DNA from: Agrocybe praecox
Lineage: Eukaryota; Basidiomycota; Agaricomycetes; Agaricales; Agrocybaceae
Assembly (NCBI GenBank): GCA_964017145.1
Contig: OZ024851.1
Span: 2,108,001 to 2,172,000 of the forward strand
Reading direction: 5' to 3'
DNA: 64,000 nt
In this document: in pieces, positions 1 through 8,439 of the stretch
Position numbering within the stretch: the first letter of the stretch is position 1
Layout: the number at the start of each line of letters is the position of its first letter
The notes under the pieces: model-generated
The model's input: only the letters and a program-made list of their open reading frames with translations
Database searches by the model: none
What the model was told of the DNA's origin: nothing
Position numbers and translations under genes: made by a program

Positions 1-735
1 TCATTTTCCAGTGATTTGAATCCAGTTCTCCATTCTTCTCTCTGGCAGCGATAAAGTCGGCCTTCAAATGCTCTATTTCCACGATATGTTCCTTCAGCAA
101 CGAATTACGCGTCATTCGTTGATTGAGCTCAGGTTTGTTTTGGATAGATTTTGCTCGAAGGGCGTAGTCGAGAGTGGAGAGGGTCTCTTCTAAATTCGAC
201 CGAGCAGGAGATATGGTTGCAATTATGCACGTTTTGGTTCGATTTCCTAACGAATCTTGAAGCAGTCTAGTCGATTTGGATTCCCTGAGTATTGACAATT
301 AACTGTTAGTAAACATATTTTGAAAGCTCGAGAACAGTCACCTGTAGGGTACGTGCGCTTTATCCACCAAAGCATTGATTACTCTCCCAAGAGTCAGCAA
401 ACTTTGATTGATCATCCCCGCTTCCCTAGCTCTCTTGTGCTCGGCACCAGATCGTCCGACGTTCTCAGACCCAGCCAAGTCGACCAGGTTAAGCTTGCCC
501 ACTTTGAGGAGGTCATCGCCCATATCCATACCGTCTTTTATGTGGACTGTAATTGAAAATATGGAATGTGATCAACTTGAGTGATCGTTGAACTTTGTGG
601 CTGCGATGTGTCGACGTAGTAAGGAGAGCAAGGGCGTCTTTAGAATCTTTGACGGCGATTTCCTCCAAACCTTGGATGTCAACTCCTCGCTTACTAACTT
701 CATCGAAAATTTTGAGCTTTTCTTCATTGATAAAT
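1..735 (-). pseudogene. Kinesin-5 (BimC/Cut7/Eg5-type) motor-domain fragment, broken; runs off the left edge
   Basis: Kinesin-5 motors are plus-end-directed mitotic motors that slide spindle microtubules apart. Reading leftwards, the piece holds EEKLKIFDEV..GVDIQGLEEI (about 724-660), then [28 protein letters not shown], and the switch II stretch [15 protein letters not shown] followed by [18 protein letters not shown] (338-529). After an intron it continues with [32 protein letters not shown] and a neck region that stays open to base 1. The frame changes between DALALLT and RRHIAATK near 625, with no plausible intron there. The Arg of the conserved SSRSH switch I motif is replaced by TGA at 572-574. 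The start and the whole N-terminal motor half, including the P-loop, are absent: the piece is joined directly to a chitin synthase exon near 735. I see it as a decayed fragment; kinesin-5 assignment is firm. Confidence 0.85.
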
Positions 736-1140
736 TGTCCCAAAGTTCATTCTCCTGTATCCCATGGTTGGAAAAAGGTCACGTATTTACGCATTGAATT
801 GACTTACGTAGTCACTCCATGATTTCAAAGGAATGAATCGAGGATCGAATCCTTCATCCTACAGAAAGATTAGAAAAGTCGACGAGGACACGGAATAACC
901 TGCTACTCACATGAACGATAATCTTCTTGTCAGATTCTCCCAACACAACACGCGTCTGACCGCATGAGAAGTCGTCCATCTTCCAGAGTGAATACAGGAG
1001 CAGTAGGAACGAGAAGACGGGAATGGCAAGGATATAAAACAACATCCACCCAACCATGTCCCATTTACGCCTCATGATGAACACCAGGGCTTGTAGGCCA
1101 TAGATGGCTGCACGACTTTGAGGAGAGAGCAATTTAACTC
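736..1140 (-). pseudogene. Class V chitin synthase, C-terminal transmembrane piece (fragment 3)
   Basis: This is the end of the catalytic module of a fungal class V (myosin-motor) chitin synthase, a plasma-membrane enzyme that polymerises UDP-GlcNAc. The minus strand reads [60 protein letters not shown] and, across an intron, [18 protein letters not shown] further intron (755-807, gtaagt to acag) joins SWSDY to ENELWD, the expected family continuation. Just beyond that the sequence becomes kinesin. The usual DDFSWG is DDFSCG here. On the upstream side it is joined to an unrelated STAND-like exon rather than to the rest of the synthase. It follows in family order the two other chitin synthase pieces at 6163-6719 and 8440-11104, so all three probably come from one ancestral gene. 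Confidence 0.85.
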
Positions 1141-1180
1141 GAGCCTCAGAAGAAAAATCATAACCAATCACTTACCTCCG

Positions 1181-1460
1181 AGAATAGGATGACATTTCCG
1201 AGCGCTACTAATCCCTCTAGAATCACATCTGCTGTACTGACGAAGTTCTCGATGGCAAGGCTGGCCTCCACGGTCTTGTCGTTCCCCGCAGTGCTCTCGA
1301 TGTCAAGTTGAAGGCACCTACTGATAGTGCCCTCGTTCTCCGCATAGAAATTATCCAAATCTCGCCACAACCTCCTCCCGCTTTCCTCCAAGCTGGGCGC
1401 AGGATAGGAAGGACCGTGCTGGGGAAGGGGGAACTGAACAGACTCCATACGTATTGTCAC
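1181..1460 (-). pseudogene. N-terminal exon of a fungal STAND/NACHT-type protein, frameshifted fragment
   Basis: The open frame begins MESVQFPLPQHGPSYPAPSL and ends ..VILEGLVALGNV then ILFSE before a gtaagt donor. In basidiomycete STAND (NACHT/NB-ARC) proteins the first helical region typically carries a segment like EGLVALGNVHPILG; deleting one T from a GTT codon explains the change from GNVHPILG to GNVILFSE, since the next bases read CAT CCT ATT CTC GGA in the other frame. Immediately downstream of the donor comes not a STAND exon but the chitin synthase exon AAIYGLQ. No P-loop NTPase is present. The assignment rests on this short motif only, so the family name is moderately supported; that it is a truncated fragment is well supported. 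Confidence 0.5.
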
Positions 1461-1812
1461 AGTGATAACGAGAAAGATCGAAAATAATGGCTTGATTGAA
1501 TCTCGTCCACCACGCCGTTATGGTTGAATCCAAATTAATCCCACAAAGGAAGTTATGACGGCTCAGCGCTGAACGTTAACGTGAGAGCTGGACGATATAT
1601 AATTGGAGAATGGATAACATCGGTGACGGGTCGCGTAGTAAGCACGCATTTATTGGGGTACTGAGACTAGCAGTTGTAATCCAGGGCGCTGGGCGACATG
1701 ATAGTTTGTAGTTAGGTTCCGGCATTCAGACGCTCGAGTGATCTTTGTTTCAATTTGATTAAAGGCCGGATGGGTGGGCTCTGTGAAGTGCTCACGTGGG
1801 ACATTTTCATCG
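1461..1812. other. Non-coding stretch between the mosaic fragments and the tRNA
   Basis: Short antisense-looking open frames only. No exon with family-like composition, no repeat and no recognisable promoter was seen. Confidence 0.4.
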
Positions 1813-1884
1813 TCGTGTATGGTGTAACGGCTAACATTACCGCCTTTCACGCGGTAGCTCGGGGGTTCGATTCCCCGTACCCAA
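1813..1884 (+). tRNA. tRNA-Glu (anticodon TTC), slightly degenerate, possibly a pseudogene
   Basis: The D-arm GTGT-AACGGCT-AACAT, a perfect five-pair anticodon stem (ACCGC/GCGGT) around the loop CTTTCAC, and a T-arm ending GGTTCGATTCCCCG match fungal tRNA-Glu. The anticodon is TTC. Two defects are visible: the acceptor stem (TCGTGTA with TACCCAA) has two mismatches, and the T-arm has an extra G (five in a row). A run of five T at 1886-1890 can serve as the Pol III terminator. It lies between pseudogene fragments and the aldo/keto reductase. tRNA identity is fairly secure; function is doubtful. Confidence 0.65.
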
Positions 1885-2011
1885 ATTTTTGTTTTCTTGG
1901 CCAAGTATTATACAATTTTGAAGTCCTAGCATGGCTTCCCTCCTTCATCTTCTTAATTGTGGATTCATAAGGAGTGGTCTATAAATGCACTGTATATAAT
2001 TCTATATAGCA

Positions 2012-3980
2012 TTATTTGAATCCGATCGGATTTTGAGGCTGGTATGGTTCTAATTCTTCAATTTCTTTGTCCGACAACTTGACATCGAAAGCACCTAGAA
2101 AAGGCGTCGGGTATGAGCTTCAATCGGCTACAAGCGCCATACAAATGACTAACTGAGGATATCGTGTAAGTTCTCCAAAGATGTCGAGCCTACAATAGGT
2201 GCAGAGATATCTAAGAGGGTGCCACACCGCATCGCATTGGATCAATTGTCCTGGCTCAGTCAAAGAGAATGTGATTAACGCGTACCTTCTTTGGACAGAA
2301 CCCAGGCCAACGCCACTTGTGCCATGCTGATGCCTTTTGCTGTCGCGATTCGTTCGACACTTTGCATATACGTGTTATGATATTGAATAAAGACTTGGAG
2401 AAAAACCGCTTACGCGTTAACGATTTTCTCAGTTGCCTCTTCGTTATACCGCTTCTTGATTCTGTCTACCTTTGAACGGGTTGTATCTCCTCGGTTGGCG
2501 TAGGGTTTCGTAAGTGTTCCGCGTCCGAGAGGGGACCAAGGAATAGAACCGACACTGAGATGCTAAAGCATGTTATTTGGCTGTACTGATCATAATGAGG
2601 TCGATGGAAAGCACCTTTAATGTCGGGAACATCTCTCGTTCTTCTTCCCTATAAATCAAGCTGTATTGGTTTTGCATCGAGATGAATGGCGTGAGCTTAT
2701 TGTTGATGGCATAGTCTGAGCAAATATTCCAAATGGCCAATGTTCAGTAGTTGGCATGGTTCCAAATAGACCGAGAAGAATGCACTTTGCATAGCGTGGA
2801 CTGTTGTGCATCATGGAACAATTGTTATCAGAATCATGCTTCACTGGGACTGTGGATTGGAGCGCCTCGACGACTGGGAAACTCACATTGCCACGCCCAG
2901 CAGGAGGACATTCCAATGTACCTGGCGTATCCAGCTTGGACAACATCATGAAGGACTTGCATCTCATTTTATTTCTGCAACGTTAGTGGTTTTTAGGCGA
3001 CCTTTTCGCAAATTTGAGCTGACCGTTTCCGCGATTGGTGTTTCGGGATCAAATCGATGGCCTACGATAAAATAAATAAATATTAGAAATATAATGTGAA
3101 AAAAGCTAAGATTCACATCACATTGCAATACATCGACGTAATCGACCTGCAGGCACTCCAAACTATGTTTAACAGATTCGAGAATGTGCTTTCAAATATC
3201 ATGGTTAGTGAACCATCCTCCCTCAAAGCTAAAGGCTGGCAAGAGATACATACTTTTCGACTTAAACCGTGCTGATTGACATATCCTTCCGTGTTGGGAT
3301 CAGTCATGAACAGTGTCTCCGTATCTGCCGTTTTTTCAACTGTAAAAAATACCTATCGCATGCAAATTGAGTTTCTAGGTTGGGAGTTTCCTGCTCGAGG
3401 TCTCTTCCTCCGAGTCCGTACTCCACTCACGGAGAATTGGCAGCTGGATGGACGAGACATACTTTGGTCATGACTACGATTTCATCTCGAGGAAGATTGA
3501 ATTGCTTGGTGGCTTTGCCCAAGACGATTTTGGAACGACCATTGGAGTAGACCTATGGAGCAGAAAGGATCCAAATATGTTTTAAGACGAGAAGAAGAAA
3601 GAAAGAAAGATAGTACAAACACACTCACATTCGCCGTGTCAAATGTGATTATTCCTGCGTCATATCTTTCCACAATCACAACGACCGATGTCCCATACAA
3701 AAATTCATCGCAATGCCAAGAGCTGACTGCGTGCTATACTTACGCAGCTTTGATATGCTTTATGGACTCCTCCTCGGGAAGAACCCACGATTGCCATTCC
3801 GGAGACCCATACGACATGCACCCTAATATGATCCTTGACACTTTCAGCCCAGAAGACCCAAGGCGCACTACAAGGAGAAAGAGCAAAGATAAAGTATTCA
3901 GCTCGTGCTGATACGAAAAGGTACACGTTCACAATCAGATGGTATTTACCATACAATAACTTCTTCCTGTTTTCAGCCAT
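2012..3980 (-). CDS. Aldo/keto reductase (aryl-alcohol dehydrogenase-like, AKR9-type)
   Basis: Predicted cytosolic NADPH-dependent reductase of aldehydes or ketones; in wood and litter fungi such enzymes reduce aryl aldehydes. The spliced protein starts MAENRKKLLYVRLGSSGLKV and continues SRIILGCMSYGSPEWQSWVL, then DAGIITFDTANVYSNGRSK (catalytic Asp and Tyr region), LPRDEIVVMTK, YVNQHGLSRK, LQVDYVDVLQC, HRFDPETPI, LHDVVQAGYARYIGMSSCWA, NKLTPFISMQNQYSLIYREE, VGSIPWSPLGRGTLTKPYAN, ISMAQVALAWVLSKED, ISAPIVGSTSLENL (cofactor site) and ends EELEPYQPQNPIGFK. About eleven small exons are needed, one of only 15 bases (2786-2800, supplying HAMQ). The start at 3980 was chosen because splicing tatg/gtaaat to ttgtag/tgcgcc restores the family N-terminus. 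The frame stays open with GT-AG introns throughout, unlike every neighbour on both sides. The exact substrate is unknown. Confidence 0.85.
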
Positions 3981-4694
3981 TCTCCGGATGTCGTTCAGCG
4001 ATGTTGGGAGATGTGGAGAGACGTGTGTTGCTCTTGAACCGATAATCAAATTATTACCGGCTTTTATAACGTTCAGACCCCACCTGGTCAGCATGAGTGG
4101 GGCTGTCACTACACCACCGCAAACCCGAACAGCCGTCTGAATATATACTGGACTTGGGACGACCTGAGGTATACATGCATGCCAGGCGTTAGGTCCATCC
4201 ATCTCCGGGCGATCGTCATGCGATAATTTGCTAGATATACTACTTCGATAAGATAGCACGATGGTTGCTTGAAATTATTCTTTCGATACTGTACAGCGGC
4301 GACGCCAACGCCAAGGGGGAGATGCTCGAGACGTTTTAGAATCGACAAGATTTGTTAAAAATACGTGTCTTCCAGCGATCCAGAAGCTGCTACTTACCAC
4401 CACAATATGAACGGCACAGACATCGTGAACGTAAGTTTGACCAAAGGTAAAAGTCCTCAGCCCAAGGTCCACGTCCTCCACGTATTTCTTTCACGCCCAT
4501 TCTGGCCATAAAAATTGAGTTTGAATGATATACAACAATTTAATGGAAAGGAAACCTATCGGTGGAAAAAAGAAAAAACTGCACCCTGTACATAGATAGG
4601 ATTAGTCACCCAATCAATGACCTAAAATATTGGACTGCAGGCCTACCTTGATTGACACGAAGATGATAATGGGTGAAAACCAGGTTTTGCGCAT
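3981..4694 (-). other. Unassigned stretch with a possible ferric-reductase-like FAD-domain remnant
   Basis: On the minus strand 4109-4348 reads ..SCYLIEVVYLANYRMTI then ARRWMDLTPGMHVYLRSS. The pattern RxW..xPGMHVYLR resembles the start of the FAD-binding domain in fungal ferric reductases. A hydrophobic piece (4400-4480) precedes it across a possible intron. No heme-binding helices, NADPH site, start or stop could be joined to it. It may also be the upstream region of the aldo/keto reductase. Weak evidence. Confidence 0.3.
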
Positions 4695-6110
4695 TTATGA
4701 GTCAAAGATGGCACCATATGCCGGAATACCGCGAGTTTCCATACCATACACGACCTTCCTGGTGACCTTGGGATTCGAGATGATGAAAACCGCCTCAGCA
4801 TTACTTTCCCGGACAAGCTGATACGCATCGGCTTTCAAAACAGCGTTCATAATCTTAGCGCCGTAGGTTGTCTCCGGGTGGGGGGTAGACCAGAGGACCC
4901 GGCACGGAGTGACGCTGGCGTAAAGAAGGGAAAGACAGGGGCCAATGCCTGATCCGGTGGCGACGACGACGATTCTCTTGAAGAGTCTGGAGGTGTAAAG
5001 GAGCCCGTGGAGAGGGTATCCTCACATCCAGAGCTTCGTGGGCGGATTTTGAATGGTCTGCCTCATCCAGTCACCGGCATTGAAAACTACGACAGAGAAT
5101 CCGTTGATTTTGCCGTTCTCGTCCTTGTCTGGGATAGTGGCGAACGCGTGCTATTTGAGAAGGGGTCTGTTGGAAATCTTGAGTCCATAGAAGGGCTGCA
5201 TGGGTCGGTACTTGGAATGCAGGCGGATAGCGTGGTCGGAGAGAACTTCTGGGTATACTTCTCGCAGACGCAGACGTGACCAGGAAAGAAGGGTGCAGCT
5301 GGTCGATACGCAGAAGAACCAGAAGTTGGGCGATTTGGCCAAGAACAATCCAATGGGAATATTGGCTTCTCTGGCTGAAGCTCTTGCGACAAGCCCGTTG
5401 TGCGCCCAGAAAATGATGAGCGCTGTCCATCCAGCGAAACGGTGGCCAGCTTCGAAATGGTCGTGGAATAAGACTCGGAATCTTGGATGGGCAGCGGCCA
5501 AGATTGTAAGGAATATGGAGACGAGGACCCAGGACAAAGCGACATTGACCAAGTTGTCCCTTGAGCGATCATGGACATATTTTCTGGTAACTAGAGCGGT
5601 GTAGAGAAGGAACCATACCACAGCAGCTGTGCCACTTCCGCTGTGAGCACCGCCGTAATGGAAGACTTTGGCCAGTCTGCGACGGATGGAAAGTGGAACA
5701 GAATGGGGAATGCAAACAGCAATATCGTAGAGCAAATTGACAAAGTTCTCCTGTCGGAAGAGGAGAGTGAACATGAGGTTTGCTGAAGAAGCGCTCGCAA
5801 CATCGTTTGGGAGAGGAACTCCGTTCGCCTTTGCGACGAAGCAAATAAATGCAAACAAATTGGCGGTGAAAATGATGGTAAAGATCTTCCGGTAGGTGGT
5901 ATAAAAGCTGACTGCATAATTTGACGATCATTAACTGATGAAAGAAGAGAAGAGTAATCTGTCCTACTCACAGTTGATGTAACGAGTCAACTTGGACCCC
6001 CGCTTCTCTGGAAGGATGCTTCGATCTGGCTTCAGGTCAAACGGCTTTGGCTTGAGCAAAAGACTCAGTTCAGAAGATGATGCTGATGCAGACTCTGAAG
6101 CTGGGACCAC
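4695..6110 (-). pseudogene. TmpA/TmpL-like ferric-reductase-fold membrane protein, N-terminally truncated and with stop codons
   Basis: Members of this fungal family (often annotated as NRPS-like or integral membrane proteins) have six membrane helices and a cytosolic FAD/NAD(P)-binding tail. The minus strand shows SFYTTYRKIFTIIFTANLFA, then HSVPLSIRRRLAKVFHYGG, AAHPRFRVLFHDHFEAGHRF and AGW, then FYGLKISNRPLLK, HAFATIPDKDENGKINGFSV, LHGLLYTSRLFKRIVVVATG and SGIGPCLSLLYA, and the C-terminus VVYGMETRGIPAYGAIFDS with a stop at 4695-4697. Two in-frame stops interrupt it: TAG at 5151-5153 where the family has Trp before HAF, and TGA at 5022-5024 where Arg is expected before GYPLHG. About 25 residues seem missing after MNAVLKAD. 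The first recognised exon begins near 6110 directly beside a chitin synthase fragment, so the true N-terminus is lost. Confidence 0.75.
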
Positions 6111-6162
6111 TGCTTGAAGAAAAGTCAGTATAACTCCACTACAGGGAGCGAGGTGGTTCATA

Positions 6163-6719
6163 CCGCAGCCTGCGTGGAGATGAGATCGATCATAACTACG
6201 AAACGTATGGAGAAACAACAGAAACCACACAGTTGCTCCAAGAAGACAAGTTCTCCCAAGATTGTGAACGGTCGAGTTAATCCAACGACGACGTTGCGAC
6301 AACAAGACAGTCCAGTCATCGGGTACCACCGTGTACGCATGCGCGTCACGAATGAACTGCGTCTTGAAGCGAGGGAAATGCTTGAGAAGGAGGGTGGTCA
6401 GGTATCGATCTTCACCAAGGTGGAGAAGGTTCTTCACGTGCAAGGTATCGACGTGATTCTCAGAGTAGTCCGTGATAAGTTGGTTGGAAATTAGCAAAGG
6501 CTTGTGTGTGTCGGCCATCCGTAGTCGATAAAGAGTGAAACAACCAGGTAAACAAGTGACTAAACCAAACAAACTTTCGAAAGTCTTGGCCATATGATGC
6601 GAGATGAAGTACTCGTAAACCTATAATTGTTATGTTAATAAGGAGGAATTACAAGCACCGTAACTTGTAAAAATGCATACCTGCATCATGGTAATGAGCG
6701 ACTGCTTGGCATTAGACAA
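6163..6719 (-). pseudogene. Class V chitin synthase, catalytic QRRRW piece (fragment 2)
   Basis: This is the heart of the glycosyltransferase domain. It reads LSNAKQSLITMMQ, then after an intron [53 protein letters not shown] (acceptor-binding E-D region) and [20 protein letters not shown] with the catalytic QRRRW signature, then [20 protein letters not shown] and [10 protein letters not shown]. One extra A after CTTGGG, near 6257, shifts the frame between STVHNLG and ELVFLEQ. The upstream part (the DADT donor-Asp region) is missing and is replaced by GCN1 sequence at a shared TTGTCTAA around 6711-6719. Downstream the piece stops where a TmpA-like exon begins. Family assignment is certain; it cannot make enzyme. 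Confidence 0.9.
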
Positions 6720-8400
6720 TAGGTTGTTGCCTAATGACATGAATGAGGTTTTGAATTGTCGACAACCGTGGGAATGCAGGATTTGAGACTATGAAGGCAT
6801 TTTTAGCATCAAATGTATGGCCCCAAGCTTAGCTTACATTCACCGCAATGAAACTTGATTATTTCCAGTACCAGAGCCACTTGCTCAAGGGGATCGTCTT
6901 CTTCTTCTTCGCCTTTTATTCCTCCTCCAGTGAGAATTTGGCTGAGTAGGGGGAAAGCATACGAAAATGTAGCAGCGTCGAAAGGTGCCTTTTCAGATAA
7001 GAAGCGCAGTCGGTAAAGAACGCGAATGACAAGCACTATGCACAATTTCAACAAAATGAAATGAAAGACAATAGTTAACTGAACATACTGTGCAATGGTT
7101 CAGCTTGAAGTTCTTCTGGAACGGAACCAATTTTCAAACATCTGAGAGATGCAATACCTATCCAACGTCCAATGGTGTTGAGACGATCTGATGTACTTTT
7201 TGCAAGTTCCTAGATGTTACGTTAAGAAAGGCAAAACGGTGGCTTTAAGGTTTGATCATACCAGGTATGTTTCAAATGCTTCAGAACCTGCTAAAAAAGA
7301 GCCTCTATCCAAAGCACCTTTCAGCAATAGCGAGACGATGGAGGACATCTGCGAGTGAAATTCCTCCACGCCGGAAGCAACAAGACTTCTGACCAAATTT
7401 AATCCTCGAACAAGATGAGCTTGGATTGTTTGAACGTAAAGCCTGATTTTTGCTTCTTTTTCCAATTGTGCTTGTACAAGAGCCTGTTGCTGCCTGGTTA
7501 GCGTTGTAGAAGTAGATTTCTTCGCTGCAAGCAATTTGCGGACTTCCGCCTCTCATTTCGCAATTTCATGATCTTTTCCTTTGTCGGGCTTTGCCTCTGC
7601 TTTCGACGAGGATAATACTTATAAACAGTAAGCCAAATTATGCAGATAGAAGAGAATATGGTCAACAAACCATCGACAAATGTAGTCCCTTCGTGTGTAG
7701 CCCAGATAGAGAGGTCATCATCCGAAATAGCATGTAGAACTTGAGGGTCAAGGTCCGCTTTCAACTGAACCAGAACCTGAGAAAGTACGAGAACAGGCGA
7801 AATGAATGCCAGAGTCGTCACTGAACTGTAGGCAGCATCGGCAAATCCATACTGAGCGAGAGTAGGTCAAATAAAGCTTCATAAGGCGAAAGTGACCAAA
7901 ATACAAACCTTGGAAGATGCAACAGTGGCTTCCAGAATCAATCTCATCAACTTGTCAATATGCTTGTCCATGACCTCCCGGGGATCTAAGCCGGCTCTCT
8001 GACATATATCGACCCATAACTGACGATCGGTTCCACCTATACAGCACTTATGATTAGTGATATTATTCATGAAACAAAATCATGACGTACGGACATATGA
8101 GATGATGATGAGCTAGAACTATCAGCTCTACAATGGCATTCTCTCGGAGGGTCGGTCCTACGTCTTCACCGTACGAGACGGTACTGAGAAGAAGAGCAGA
8201 TAAGCGTGCATGTTTGTTCCACGGCTGCGTTTGTTCATCTGTGGTAGCTGGAGCTTTTTGGGATGGAGGACCACGAGCAATGAAACTTGATAAAGCTTCA
8301 CGGATGACTCGATCACTCAATTGTGGGCTCCGAGAAGTCGCTTCAACGATTGAGATGTTGACCTGTTTTCGGATATTGGAGTGCTGACTGTTTGTACTGA
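6720..8400 (-). pseudogene. GCN1 (translational activator, HEAT-repeat) internal fragment
   Basis: GCN1 is a giant ribosome-bound HEAT-repeat protein that relays uncharged tRNA to the kinase GCN2. The fragment corresponds to roughly residues 600-1000 of the full protein. Landmarks on the minus strand are QVNISIVEATSRSPQLSDRV, GTDRQLWVDICQRAGLDPRE, SDDDLSIWATHEGTTFVD, EAEVRKLLAAKKSTSTTLTR, QQQALVQAQLEKEAKIR, FLAGSEAFETYL, VIRVLYRLRFLSEKAPFDAA and DPLEQVALVLEIIKFHCGE, then SNPAFPRLSTIQNLIHVI. A TGA at 7553-7555 replaces the Trp expected before EAEVRK. Introns are retained, so the piece derives from genomic DNA, not cDNA. Both ends fuse to chitin synthase: near 8400-8480 inside or beside an intron, and at 6711-6720 inside an exon. 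A full GCN1 gene must lie elsewhere in this genome. Confidence 0.8.
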
Positions 8401-8439
8401 GATGTACGTAGACTAGACCTAGTTGCGATCTTCACAAAT

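Noticed and set aside
572..640. An intron to explain the kinesin frame change and TGA
   Set aside because: The only GT..AG span there is about 15 bases, too short to splice; the protein resumes in the next frame without lost residues except the stop, so a disabling mutation is more likely.
4413..4856. Long frames overlapping other genes on the opposite strand, such as those opposite the gag-like and TmpA-like genes
   Set aside because: They lack conserved motifs, run through introns of the real genes, and reflect base composition only.
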